Shown here one piece after another: positions 5,686-14,262 of a stretch of DNA of 34,677 bases; positions within the stretch are counted from its first letter, which is position 1, and every line of letters begins with the position of its first letter. The position numbers and the translations under genes are program-made. This DNA is from an uncultured Desulfosoma sp. (lineage in GTDB: Bacteria; Desulfobacterota; Syntrophobacteria; Syntrophobacterales; DSM-9756): NCBI GenBank assembly GCA_937960435.1, contig CALGPN010000045.1:1-34677 (forward strand), in the 5' to 3' direction. Below the pieces are notes generated by a model that was not told where the DNA came from, searched no databases, and worked only from the letters and a program-made list of their open reading frames with translations.

Positions 5686-7848
5686 ATGACGGAGAGCGTT
5701 TCGGATTTTCGTCGCTGGAAGACTCAACCCCGCATCGGGATCATCGGCGGTCTGGGAGCCATGGGGAAATTGTTTCACCGGTTTTTCGCCGACCATGGGT
5801 ACCCGGTCGCCGTCTCCGATGTGGCCACGCCGCTCACCAACGAAGACGTGATCGACCGATCGGATGTGGTGCTGGTCAGTGTGCCGCTCCACAAGGCTCC
5901 GGAGATCCTGGAGACTTTGGCGCCACGGTTTCGATCCGGTCAATTGGTGACGGATATCTCCTCCCTCAAGGTGCGCCCCATGAAAGCCATGGAAAAATCC
6001 GCGGCATGGTACGTGGGGCTGCATCCCATGTATGGGCCATACGTGAAGGATTTTGTCGGCCAGACCATGGTCGTCTGCCCCGGGCGTGTGGCCGAGGCCC
6101 CCTGGGAATGGCTCATGGAGGTGCTGCGCCGCGCGGGCCTCAAGATTCACGTATGTTCGGCGGATGAGCACGACCGCATGATGACCGTCATCCAGCTCAT
6201 CCCCCACGTGACGACGGTGGTCCTGGGCCATTGTCTTCGGGACATGGGGATCGACGCCGCCGAAAGCCTGCGTTACACGAGCCCCATCTACCGGCTGGAA
6301 CTGGACCTCATCGGGAGGCTCTTCGCCCAGGATCCCGCTTTGTATGCAGCCATCGCCATGGAAAACCCTTTTAAAGGGGAAGCGCTCGGGGTGTTGCGCC
6401 GTGTGTTTTCCGAAACGGCGGAGGCCGTGGAACAGGGCCGGTGGGAAGCGTTCTTGACGGCCTTCGAGAGGACTCGGTCCCATTTCGGCGATTTTTGTCG
6501 GCAGGCTCTCGAGGAAACGAATCGGCTTCTCACATGGCACCAGAACGCCAACAACCATGGGCGGAACTCCTCAAACATCGCCGGAGAAAACGCGGCCGAG
6601 GGCGGATCGGCGCCCCGAAACGACGCGTCGGTGGCTTCCGGCTTGGCAGGAGATTTCGGCGATCCCTCTTTCAGAACGGTCGCGGCAGGGGAAGGCGCGA
6701 CGGGGGCTGCACAAGCCCCAGTCAGGAACGACATCGTCACAGTGGTGCAGGACAGGACGTTGCGGTTTGCAGAAACCCCTTTTCCCGTGATCGTGGAACC
6801 CTACGGTGCGAGATCGCTCTTTTCGTTGCTGCCGGAGCGTTTCCCGAAGCGCCGCCCTTACGTGTTTGTGGACCGACGAGTGGCGACCCTGTGGGGAGAC
6901 ACCTTGGGCCGCCGACAGTTCGCCCAGGCCTGGATCGAATGGGACGCCCGCGAAGACAAGAAACGCCTCAAGACGGTGGAGGAACTCGCCCGGATCGCTC
7001 TGGAACGCGGCGCCGATCGGGGTAGTGTTTTCGTCGCCGTAGGGGGCGGCGTCACGGGGGATGTCATCGGCTTTTTGGCGTCGGTCTTCATGCGGGGGGT
7101 GCCCGTCGTTCAGGTGCCCACGACGCTTCTCGCCCAGGTGGACAGCTGCCTCGGAGGCAAAACAGGCGTGGATCTCGAAGAAGGGAAGAATCTCGTGGGG
7201 ACTTTTCATCATCCGGAGGCCGTTTTGGTGGACCCCGTTTTTCTGCAGACCCTGCCTGAGAGAGAATGGCAAAACGGCATGGCGGAAGTGATCAAATACG
7301 CCCTGTTGGATGATGGCGGGCTCATGGAGACTTTGGAGGCCCACGCGGAAACCTGCGGGAGTGACGGCGTTTCCTATCCGCTGCCGATCCCCATGACCCG
7401 GCACCTTGTGGCTCAGAGCCTCCAGCTGAAAGCCCGGTATGTGGCCGCCGACGAAAGGGATTTCGGGCTGCGCCAGCTGTTGAACCTGGGGCATACGAGT
7501 GGCCACGGCCTCGAGGCCCTCAGCGGATATACACTTCCTCACGGTCATGCCGTGGCCCTGGGCATGAGGGTGGCCGTGCGCATGGGGATCCTTATGGGGC
7601 TGACGGATCCGGACCTCGCACCTCGCCTGGATCGGGTCCTGCGCGCGTATCACCTGCCGCTCATGACGGCCCTTTCGGCAGAGCCCGAGGCCCTGCTTCG
7701 ACATATCCGGCACGACAAGAAAAAAGACGCCTCGGGGCTCGTGTGGATCATCCCCCGAGGAATCGGCCGCGTCGAAAGACGCACCGCCGTTCCGGAGCCG
7801 ATCGTCCGCGACGCTTTCCTTGCCCTACAGGAAGAGACCCTCGGGTGA
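5686..7848 (+). CDS. Fused prephenate dehydrogenase (TyrA) and 3-dehydroquinate synthase (AroB)
   Basis: One uninterrupted frame of 720 residues holds two shikimate/aromatic enzymes. Residues about 16-285 are TyrA-like: NAD-binding GGLGAMG at 21-27, GLHPMYGP with His near 113, and VIQLIPHVTT with a His near 174 in the position of the catalytic His of E. coli T-protein. Residues about 353-715 are AroB: GGGVTGDVIGF near 453, VPTTLLAQVDSCLGGKTGVD, and zinc ligands AEVIKYALL (E534), LNLGHTSGHG (H603) and LPHGHAVALGM (H619). TyrA oxidatively decarboxylates prephenate on the way to tyrosine; AroB makes 3-dehydroquinate from DAHP, the product of the gene just upstream. A 67-residue Ala/Gly/Ser/Asn-rich linker (6541-6741) joins them. 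The ATG at 5686 follows GGAGGAA. An internal GTG at 6742/6745 could start AroB alone, but its ribosome-binding site is poor. No chorismate mutase domain is present. Confidence 0.92.
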   Translation: MTESVSDFRRWKTQPRIGIIGGLGAMGKLFHRFFADHGYPVAVSDVATPLTNEDVIDRSDVVLVSVPLHKAPEILETLAPRFRSGQLVTDISSLKVRPMKAMEKSAAWYVGLHPMYGPYVKDFVGQTMVVCPGRVAEAPWEWLMEVLRRAGLKIHVCSADEHDRMMTVIQLIPHVTTVVLGHCLRDMGIDAAESLRYTSPIYRLELDLIGRLFAQDPALYAAIAMENPFKGEALGVLRRVFSETAEAVEQGRWEAFLTAFERTRSHFGDFCRQALEETNRLLTWHQNANNHGRNSSNIAGENAAEGGSAPRNDASVASGLAGDFGDPSFRTVAAGEGATGAAQAPVRNDIVTVVQDRTLRFAETPFPVIVEPYGARSLFSLLPERFPKRRPYVFVDRRVATLWGDTLGRRQFAQAWIEWDAREDKKRLKTVEELARIALERGADRGSVFVAVGGGVTGDVIGFLASVFMRGVPVVQVPTTLLAQVDSCLGGKTGVDLEEGKNLVGTFHHPEAVLVDPVFLQTLPEREWQNGMAEVIKYALLDDGGLMETLEAHAETCGSDGVSYPLPIPMTRHLVAQSLQLKARYVAADERDFGLRQLLNLGHTSGHGLEALSGYTLPHGHAVALGMRVAVRMGILMGLTDPDLAPRLDRVLRAYHLPLMTALSAEPEALLRHIRHDKKKDASGLVWIIPRGIGRVERRTAVPEPIVRDAFLALQEETLG

Positions 7849-7870
7849 CGGGGAGAGGGAAGCCTCGGGG

Positions 7871-8800
7871 TCAGCCTTGGGAGCCGTTGGCTTGAAGGAA
7901 AGAAGCCAGAGTCGCGGAGTCTTCCACGTTGTGGATGGCGACCTTGCGGTCGATGCGTCGCAAAAGCCCTCGAAGGACTTTCCTTGGTCCGACTTCCACA
8001 AAGTGGTCGTAGCCGTTGGCAAGGAACCATTCCATGGACTGCTTCCACAAAACGGCGCCGCAGATTTGTCGAACCAGTTTTTCGGGGGCTTCGGCCGCGT
8101 GGTTCAACGGCTTGGCGTCCACGTTGTTGACGATGGGGATCCTTGGGTCGGAAAAAACGGCGGCCCGCACATGGGGCTCGAACTTCTGCCGGGCCGATTC
8201 CATGCACCGGCTGTGCCAGGGGCCGCTCACATTGAGCTTCACACATTTTTTGGCCCCTTCGGCCAAACTGGCTTCCAGAGCCCTGTCCACGGCGTCCACG
8301 GGTCCGGTGATGATCACCTGGTCCGGGCTGTTGATGTTGGCGATTTCCACATCGCACAGCCGACAGATGCCTTGAAGCTTTTCTTCCGGCATGTCCATGA
8401 CGGCCGCCATGGCGCCGGGGGTGTCCAGGGAGGCTTCGTGCATGTATTGCCCGCGCCATCGCACGAGTTTCAAGGTGTCTTCCAACGAGAGGACGCCCGC
8501 CGCATAGAGAGCGCTGTATTCTCCCAAGCTGTGCCCGGCGGCTGCGGCGGGAAAGATCTCATGATGGGCCAGGACCGTAAGGCACGCGATGTTGGCGACC
8601 GTAATGGCGGGTTGAACGTTCTGAGTCTGGGTCAGGACGTCTTCGGGCCCTTCGAAGCAGAGCTTGGTGATCCCCATACCCAGAATGTCGTCGGCCCGGT
8701 GGAACAGTTCGCGCACCTCGGGGTAATTTTCGTAAAAGTCCTTGCCCATGCCCACATACTGCGACCCTTGGCCGGGAAACAGAAACACCCATTTTTTCAT
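7871..8800 (-). CDS. fabD: Malonyl-CoA:acyl-carrier-protein transacylase FabD
   Basis: FabD transfers malonyl from CoA to acyl carrier protein, supplying the extender unit for fatty acid synthesis. The 309-residue product begins with the family signature FPGQGSQYVGMGKDF. It carries the nucleophile in GHSLGEYSALYAAG (Ser about 91), the substrate Arg in LVRWRG (about R116) and the catalytic His in SGPWHSRCM (about H196), matching S92/R117/H201 of the E. coli enzyme. NVDAKP and VGPRKVL in the C-terminal part are also typical. It faces the TyrA-AroB gene tail to tail with only 22 bases between stops. Other fab genes, often adjacent to fabD, are not in the window; fabD stands apart with its own promoter. 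Confidence 0.97.
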   Translation of the reverse strand: MKKWVFLFPGQGSQYVGMGKDFYENYPEVRELFHRADDILGMGITKLCFEGPEDVLTQTQNVQPAITVANIACLTVLAHHEIFPAAAAGHSLGEYSALYAAGVLSLEDTLKLVRWRGQYMHEASLDTPGAMAAVMDMPEEKLQGICRLCDVEIANINSPDQVIITGPVDAVDRALEASLAEGAKKCVKLNVSGPWHSRCMESARQKFEPHVRAAVFSDPRIPIVNNVDAKPLNHAAEAPEKLVRQICGAVLWKQSMEWFLANGYDHFVEVGPRKVLRGLLRRIDRKVAIHNVEDSATLASFLQANGSQG

Positions 8801-8848
8801 GACGGCGGCTCTTTCTTGTCGGGGTGATGACTCGAATCCGTGGCGCCG

Positions 8849-8877
8849 CTTTTATCCGCAAGCCCCCTGGTTGTCAA
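8849..8877 (-). promoter_or_regulatory. Sigma-70-type promoter for fabD
   Basis: On the minus strand TTGACA (8877-8872) and TAAAAG (8854-8849) are separated by 17 bases. They lie about 50 bases upstream of the fabD start, in the short gap after the secreted-protein gene. Sequence match only. Confidence 0.7.
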
Positions 8878-8924
8878 GCGGCCCATGCGCTTCTTGTGCC
8901 GGCGAGCGTGCAGCCTTTCCCGGT

Positions 8925-9917
8925 TCAGGGCCCAAGGTGCAGAATGTAGTTGAAACGGCCTCCTAAGGCCGGAAAAACCGGCGGTCCGTCAACGGTTGCC
9001 CCGTCGATCACGGGGAAAACTTGGGTGTAGGTGTTATGAGTGTCCAGAGGGTAAGGGACGACAAAAGTCGATCCCCCGACGGTATAGGTGACGGGGAAAG
9101 GGTGAAATTGTTCGTCGAAGACGACTTCCAGGGTCGCTTGACAGTTTTCGTTGAAATAAAGCCTTCCGCTGAGGCTCTCGTCCACGGTACCCGAGCCGCT
9201 GAAGCTGCCGCCCGGTTCGTACGGCCATCCCCCTTGCGTGGAGATCTGCAACGTTCCGGTGCCCGACAGGGTGTTATCTTCTCTTAGGGAAAAAGGGACG
9301 ACCCCCTGAATGCGGATCTCTTGGGAATACCCGTAGAGGTTCACCACAGCGAGGTGGTCGAAGGTCATGGAAAAGGATCTCGGACCGCTGTAGGACCCGC
9401 ATCCCCCTTGGGCGTCGCGAATGACGAAATAGGTATGCCACAGATAGTAAAGCGAGAAGTTCCCCGCCACGCTCGCCAAAAGATAGCAGTTGTATTGCCC
9501 AGGGGGAAGGGCTGAAACGGGGATATCCCCGAAAAGAAAAGCATCCACGGGCTGGGTGACGCCCGAGCGCCATGGGGTGAGTTCGCCTTCATAAATCATC
9601 AATTGCCCGTCGGGTTTGAGAAGATAAAGATGGAAAGGATCCAGGGCGGGAGCCGTCACGCCGAAGTAAAGATCCACAGGGCCGCTGAAGGCGGGAAGGC
9701 TCACCCGCAGCCGCACCACGTTACCACCTTCCGCCACGGGCCCGACGCCGATGGGGCGAGCTACCGCCGGATCGGCATCCGGCACCGGGTTCACGGTAGG
9801 GGGATAACTGAAACCTTGCTGGGCGGCGGGAACCGGCAGGACTTGAGCCTGGACGGCCCAGCACAGCCCGAGCGCGATGGCCCACATTGCGACCGCAACG
9901 CTGATTTTCCGCCACAT
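8925..9917 (-). CDS. Secreted protein of unknown function
   Basis: I do not recognise the family of this 330-residue protein. It starts with a clear type I signal peptide (positive MWRK, a hydrophobic stretch, and likely cleavage after AVQA near residue 25), so it is exported to the periplasm, outer face or medium. The mature part is rich in Gly, Ser, Pro, Tyr and Phe and looks beta-rich, with a segment SLPAFSGPVDLYFGVTAPALDP near residue 75. No catalytic motif, lipobox or C-terminal anchor is visible, and few Cys are present. The phrase VDLYFGV...PDG resembles stretches in other uncharacterised secreted proteins of this lineage, but that is only an impression. The ATG at 9915-9917 has a strong GGAGG site upstream and its own promoter. 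fabD lies 124 bases downstream on the same strand but has a separate promoter. Confidence 0.75.
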   Translation of the reverse strand: MWRKISVAVAMWAIALGLCWAVQAQVLPVPAAQQGFSYPPTVNPVPDADPAVARPIGVGPVAEGGNVVRLRVSLPAFSGPVDLYFGVTAPALDPFHLYLLKPDGQLMIYEGELTPWRSGVTQPVDAFLFGDIPVSALPPGQYNCYLLASVAGNFSLYYLWHTYFVIRDAQGGCGSYSGPRSFSMTFDHLAVVNLYGYSQEIRIQGVVPFSLREDNTLSGTGTLQISTQGGWPYEPGGSFSGSGTVDESLSGRLYFNENCQATLEVVFDEQFHPFPVTYTVGGSTFVVPYPLDTHNTYTQVFPVIDGATVDGPPVFPALGGRFNYILHLGP

Positions 9918-9962
9918 GGCTCGCCTCCTTGGCAGGGGACACGAACAATCGGTTTGTTTTGT

Positions 9963-9991
9963 ATTATCTTTAGACCACTGCAGCGGTGCAA
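9963..9991 (-). promoter_or_regulatory. Sigma-70-type promoter for the secreted-protein gene
   Basis: On the minus strand TTGCAC (9991-9986) and GATAAT (9968-9963) are separated by 17 bases, about 45 bases upstream of the start codon. The surrounding sequence is AT-richer than its neighbours. Sequence match only. Confidence 0.65.
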
Positions 9992-10293
9992 GTCTCAGCT
10001 TCCCCCTTGACTCTTACAGCAGGAAAAATTCTTTTCGCGGCTCGGGCTTCCATAACCGCAACACGGCACGTCTCCTCGGGCCTGCATCGATTGGAAGTCG
10101 CAGGAAAAAGAGAATGACAGCCGGTGCGAGAACGGGGGCTTCCCGTTCGGGCGGTGTTGTGGCATGGTGAGAAAACACGGCAAGTCATGTCCGAAGGCTT
10201 GAGGAGGGGGGCTTTCGGGAATCAGAGCGGATGCGGGGCGGTGGCGGCTCGGTGCTGGGCCGCGGCGTGGTGCCTGGACAAGGAGGGAGCTGA
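9992..10293 (+). other. Intergenic region ahead of the acyl-CoA synthetase/TRAP operon
   Basis: No convincing gene is seen here. It holds a 7-bp hairpin GAACGGG/CCCGTTC (10130-10136 with 10142-10148) and the ribosome-binding site AAGGAGG just before 10294. No good -35/-10 pair or sigma-54 site was found for the plus-strand operon that follows. Confidence 0.5.
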
Positions 10294-12348
10294 ATGGAGC
10301 GCTTTTTCGACGCGAAAAGTGTGGCCGTGATCGGGGTTTCCAGTTCGCCGACCAATCTCGGGCGCGCCATCGTTTTCAACCTCATGGAGTTTCAGTACCG
10401 AGGGCTTATCTATCTCGTCGGGCCCAAAGGAGGGGTTTTTGCGGGCCACAAGATTTACCGATCCGTAGCGGAGCTGCCCGAGGTCGTGGATTTGGCGGCG
10501 GTGTTGGTGCCGGCGCGGGCCGTGCCCGAGGTCGTCCGTCAGTGCGGCGAGAAGGGAATTCGCCGCATCGTCGTGGAATCGGCCGGCTTTCGGGAACTGG
10601 GGGACGATCGGGCCGGGCTGGAAAGGGAGATCCAGGAGGCCTTGGAGCGCTACGGGATGCGCATGATCGGGCCCAACTGCATCGGGATCATCAACCGCCA
10701 CACGGGCCTTGCGGTTCCGTTCATGCCCATGCGGGCGGAAGCGCCCCCGGGGCGCGTGTCCATCTTTTCCCAAAGCGGCGGTGTGGGCGCTACGATGATC
10801 AACAACTGCGCCGCCGAGGGGATCGGCTTTTCCAAGTTCGCGAGCATCGGCAACAAACTGGACGTGAACGAATGCGATCTTTTGGCCTATTACCTGGACG
10901 ATGCGCAAACGGATGTCATCTTCGGCTATTTGGAAGGCATCGCCCAGGGACGGCGACTTATGGAAATCGCCGCTCGAGCGACCAAACCCATCGTCGTCCA
11001 TAAGTCCAACCGAGGCGGGGCAGGGGCCGTCATCGCCCGATCCCATTCCGCGTCCCTGACCACGGACGATGCCGTCACCGACGCCGCCTTCCGTCAGAGC
11101 GGCATCCTTCGGGTTGCCGACCAGAACGAAGGCTTGACGGCCATCAAGGGCTTTCTCCTGCCCAAAATGCGAGGCCGGCGTCTTGCCGTGATTTCGCGTT
11201 CGGGCGGCCATGCGGTGATGGCTGCGGATGCGGCGGACGAGTTCGGTTTCGAACTTCCCCCTTATCCCGAAGAATTGGTGAAAATGGCCGAAAGCCATGC
11301 TCGGGCCGGGGTCATCCAATTCCACAACCCCATGGACCTGGGCGATGTGTTCGACCTGGAGCTCTACGAGAAGCTGGCTCAGCAAACCGTGGCTCGCCCC
11401 GACATCGACGGATTGCTTTTTATCCATAACTATCAAGGGATCTTCGATGCGGAAGGGTCTCGGCAGTTGGTGAAAAGTCTCGGACGGATCATGCATGCGG
11501 CGCAAAAGCCCATCGCCGTGTGCGTGTTTACCATGGAAAAGGAATTGGAACTCAACCGCAAAAGCGCCGGCTCCCCGATCTTTACCGACCCCCGGGATGC
11601 CGTGAGGGCTCTTGCGTGGAACCGGGATTTTGGAGCGACGGCGCGGCGCCTTTTCGCTACAGAAAGACCTTCCGGCGTCGATCTCGATAGGGCCAGGAAC
11701 GCCTTGACGAAGAGCTCGGAAGGGGCGCTGGCCCCGGATCTCTTGGCGTCGCTTTTGAGCTGTTACGGCATTGCCACCGTGCCGTTGGCCGTCGCCGCCC
11801 ACAAAGACGAGGCGGCTGCCGCCGCTTCGCGCCTCGGCTATCCCGTGGCCATGAAAACGGCGGCCCCCCATGTCCTGCACAAAAGCGACATGGGGGCGGT
11901 GGCCCTGGATTTGTCCGATGAGGCCGCCGTTCGAAAAGCCTATGAGCGGCTCAAAGCCTTCGGCCCGGCCGTGCTCCTTCAGAAAATGGCCGATCCCGGC
12001 ATGGAATGGATCGTGGGGGGCCGGCAGGACAAAAATTTCGGTCCCGTGGTCCTTGTGGGCTTGGGGGGCGTTTATGTGGAAGTGTTCAAGGAAACGGCCA
12101 TGGGCATCGGACCTCTCGACAAAGATCAAGCCCGAGAGCTGGTGGAAAAGTGCCGAGGCGCGGCCCTGCTTCGGGGCGTTCGCGGAAGGCCACCCTTGGA
12201 TGAAGACGCTCTTTTGGAAACCATTGTGCGGCTCTCCTGGTTCCTCTATGATTTTCCGCAGATCGCGGAACTGGATATGAACCCCGTGCGGGTGTACACG
12301 CACGGGTGCGTGGCTCTGGATTGGCGCGCCGTTGTTCGTCACGCCTGA
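10294..12348 (+). CDS. ADP-forming (NDP-forming) acyl-CoA synthetase, fused alpha-beta
   Basis: This family interconverts an acyl-CoA plus ADP and phosphate with a free acid, CoA and ATP, through a phosphohistidine. The 684-residue protein has the usual fused order. The CoA-binding Rossmann part is at about 1-130 (AVIGVSSSPTNLGRAIVFNL), and the succinyl-CoA-ligase-like part at about 135-300 contains IGPNCIGIIN and FSQSGGVGATM. A linker follows, then an ATP-grasp domain at about 470-680 (GYPVAMKTAAPHVLHKSDMGAV, ELDMNPVRV). The active His should be H251 in RSHSASL, where relatives usually read SHTGAL. The ATG at 10294 has AAGGAGG 7 bases upstream. It opens an operon with a TIM-barrel protein and a TRAP transporter. 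The likely job is activation, or energy-conserving release, of the organic acid taken up; the substrate cannot be told from sequence. Confidence 0.88.
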   Translation: MERFFDAKSVAVIGVSSSPTNLGRAIVFNLMEFQYRGLIYLVGPKGGVFAGHKIYRSVAELPEVVDLAAVLVPARAVPEVVRQCGEKGIRRIVVESAGFRELGDDRAGLEREIQEALERYGMRMIGPNCIGIINRHTGLAVPFMPMRAEAPPGRVSIFSQSGGVGATMINNCAAEGIGFSKFASIGNKLDVNECDLLAYYLDDAQTDVIFGYLEGIAQGRRLMEIAARATKPIVVHKSNRGGAGAVIARSHSASLTTDDAVTDAAFRQSGILRVADQNEGLTAIKGFLLPKMRGRRLAVISRSGGHAVMAADAADEFGFELPPYPEELVKMAESHARAGVIQFHNPMDLGDVFDLELYEKLAQQTVARPDIDGLLFIHNYQGIFDAEGSRQLVKSLGRIMHAAQKPIAVCVFTMEKELELNRKSAGSPIFTDPRDAVRALAWNRDFGATARRLFATERPSGVDLDRARNALTKSSEGALAPDLLASLLSCYGIATVPLAVAAHKDEAAAAASRLGYPVAMKTAAPHVLHKSDMGAVALDLSDEAAVRKAYERLKAFGPAVLLQKMADPGMEWIVGGRQDKNFGPVVLVGLGGVYVEVFKETAMGIGPLDKDQARELVEKCRGAALLRGVRGRPPLDEDALLETIVRLSWFLYDFPQIAELDMNPVRVYTHGCVALDWRAVVRHA

Positions 12349-12388
12349 GCGGTTCACATCTTCGAATCAGGAAATGGAGAGGAACATC

Positions 12389-13234
12389 ATGCTCTGGGCT
12401 TACAGCACTTTGCCCTTTCGACGCAAAAGCCTCAAGGAAGCTGTGGACGCCGTCGCCAAAGGAGGTTTCCGGTGCGTGGAGCTCTTGGCCGATCGCCCCC
12501 ACCTCTTTCCCGAAGATTTTCGCGCCAACGCCATTAACGAGTTGACCCAGTGTCTGGCCCAGCGGAATATGAAAATCGTCAACCTCAACGGATGGCAGGC
12601 AAGCACTCTGGGCGACGTGGCGCATCCCAACTGGCTCGCGGAAGATTGGAGGGAGCGAGAGTTGCGCATCCGCTACACGTTGGATTGCCTGAGGCTGGCG
12701 GCCGCTTTGGGCATCCCGACGGTTTCCACCAACGGCGGCGGGCCCATCCCGGAATCCATGAACGAGCGGGAAGCGTGGCGGCTGTTTGTGGCCAATATGC
12801 ATCGGGTGACGCCCATCGCCAAAAAGCTCGGCGTCAAACTGTGCTTTCGCCCGGAACCGGACCAGCTCATCCGCACCAGCGTGCAGACCCTGGAATTCCT
12901 CAAAGAACTTGAAGAACCGGACGTGCTGACCGTGGATTTCGATCCGACCTATGCCGTCCTTCAAGGTGAGGATCCTTGCGAAGCCTTTCAGAGTCTTCGG
13001 CCTCACATCGCCTTCGTCCGCCTCACCGATCTTGCGGCCGGCGAGGTGCACCGCCACGCGCAGCTGGGTGAGGGTGTCTTCGACATTCCATCTTTTATCC
13101 AATGCCTCAAGGAGCGCGGCTATGAGGGATACGTCGTCATCTCGGTGCCGTCCAGTGAACGGTCTCCGGACGAGGTGGTGGCGGCATCCAAGGAGTACTT
13201 GGCGCGGCATGGGTACCTGGAGGACACACCTTAG
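12389..13234 (+). CDS. Sugar phosphate isomerase/epimerase-like TIM-barrel protein (AP endonuclease family 2 fold)
   Basis: This 281-residue protein of the xylose-isomerase-like TIM-barrel superfamily starts MLWAYSTLPFRRKSLKEAVDAVAKGGFRCVEL, the usual first strand and helix. Later segments are IVNLNGW (strand 2), the GIPTVSTNGG region, KKLGVKLCFRPEP (about residue 155), VLTVDFDPTYAV (about 185) and a final GYVVISVPSS. Family members that bind a metal normally have a His in a HxKD-like motif and a Glu in the last strand. Here these read VRLTD and ISV, so the metal site looks partly lost. The ATG at 12389 is preceded by AGAGGA 5 bases upstream; two earlier in-frame starts lack a well-spaced site. 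It lies 40 bases after the acyl-CoA synthetase and 14 before dctP, so it probably acts on the imported compound. The reaction is unknown. Confidence 0.75.
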   Translation: MLWAYSTLPFRRKSLKEAVDAVAKGGFRCVELLADRPHLFPEDFRANAINELTQCLAQRNMKIVNLNGWQASTLGDVAHPNWLAEDWRERELRIRYTLDCLRLAAALGIPTVSTNGGGPIPESMNEREAWRLFVANMHRVTPIAKKLGVKLCFRPEPDQLIRTSVQTLEFLKELEEPDVLTVDFDPTYAVLQGEDPCEAFQSLRPHIAFVRLTDLAAGEVHRHAQLGEGVFDIPSFIQCLKERGYEGYVVISVPSSERSPDEVVAASKEYLARHGYLEDTP

Positions 13235-13248
13235 GAAAGGAGGATCGC

Positions 13249-14247
13249 ATGAAGACGCAAGGGTCTCGTTTTTTGGCGGCGCTGATGGTCGGCCTGTTTT
13301 TGGCCTGGGGTGGGGAAGCCCTTGCCGGGGGCGTGATCAAGCTGGGGGTCGTCACCAAACCCGGCTCGGCCCAGAACGTGTGCGCGGAAAAATTCAAGGA
13401 GCTGGTGGAATCCCGATCGGACTACGAGGTCAAGATCTTCCACAGCGCTTCTTTGGGCACGGAAACGGAAATCCTTCAGCAGATTCAGATGAATTCCGTG
13501 CAAATCGGCGTGATCACCTCGGGACCCTTTGATGTCTTCGTCCCCGAAGCCCGCGTCATCGACTACCCGTTTCTTTTCGCCAACAGCACCGAAGCCGACC
13601 ATGTCTTGGACGGACCCGCCGGGCAGGCGCTCCTCAAAGCTCTGGAAAGGGCCCGATTCAAGGGGTTGGCTTTTTCGGAAAACGGCTTTCGGCACTTGAC
13701 CAACAACGTTCGGCCCGTCCACACGGTGGACGATGTGAAGGGCCTCAAGATCCGCGTCATGGAATCCATCTTGCACAAGGAGCTGTGGCGGGTTCTGGGG
13801 GCCAACCCGACTCCCATGGGTTGGCCCATCTACACCGAACTGCAGCAAGGGACCATCGACGCGCAGGAAAACCCCCTGTGGGTCATTTGGAATTACAAGC
13901 TCTTTGAAGTGCAAAAGTACATGACCCTCACCGGGCACGTCTATTCGGCCCATATCGATGTGGCCAGCCTGGACTGGTTCAACAGCCTCTCCGCCAAAGA
14001 CCAGGAAATGATCGTCCAGGCCATGAAGGACGCCGCGACCTACCAAAGGAAATGGAACCGGGACAATGAAGCGGACTTTCTGGCCAAATCCAAGGCGGCG
14101 GGTATGATTGTGGACGAATCGCCCGATCTGGCGTCTTTTCGGGCCAAGGCGGCGGTGCTGAAAGAGCTGGACATCTACAAGGACCCCAAGGTACAGGACA
14201 TGCTCAAGCTTTTCCTGGACGCCGTGGCTAAACTGCGCGGTAACTAG
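13249..14247 (+). CDS. dctP: TRAP transporter substrate-binding protein, DctP family
   Basis: This is the periplasmic solute receptor of a tripartite ATP-independent transporter, delivering an organic acid to the membrane subunits. It has 332 residues with a signal peptide (MKTQGSRFLAALMVGLFLAWGGEALA) probably cleaved near residue 26. Typical features are the early LGVVTKPGSAQNV strand, FHSASLGTETEILQQIQMNSVQIGVIT, the hinge region FRHLTNN, KGLKIRVMES carrying the Arg that salt-bridges the carboxylate in most DctP proteins, and YTELQQGTIDAQENP. It begins 14 bases after the TIM-barrel gene, with a GGAGGA-type site, and is followed by dctQ after 15 bases. The ligand is probably a carboxylate, sugar acid or related anion; specificity is not readable. 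Confidence 0.93.
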   Translation: MKTQGSRFLAALMVGLFLAWGGEALAGGVIKLGVVTKPGSAQNVCAEKFKELVESRSDYEVKIFHSASLGTETEILQQIQMNSVQIGVITSGPFDVFVPEARVIDYPFLFANSTEADHVLDGPAGQALLKALERARFKGLAFSENGFRHLTNNVRPVHTVDDVKGLKIRVMESILHKELWRVLGANPTPMGWPIYTELQQGTIDAQENPLWVIWNYKLFEVQKYMTLTGHVYSAHIDVASLDWFNSLSAKDQEMIVQAMKDAATYQRKWNRDNEADFLAKSKAAGMIVDESPDLASFRAKAAVLKELDIYKDPKVQDMLKLFLDAVAKLRGN

Positions 14248-14262
14248 GCACGGGGTTATCCC

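Noticed and set aside
10060-10085. Sigma-54-like GG...GC promoter before the acyl-CoA synthetase operon
   Set aside because: The GG-GC spacing and flanks do not fit the -24/-12 consensus.
10222-12357. Long minus-strand open frame (711 codons) opposite the acyl-CoA synthetase
   Set aside because: It is His/Gly/Arg-rich with no family signal, mirrors the codon pattern of the plus-strand gene, and is a common artefact in GC-rich DNA.
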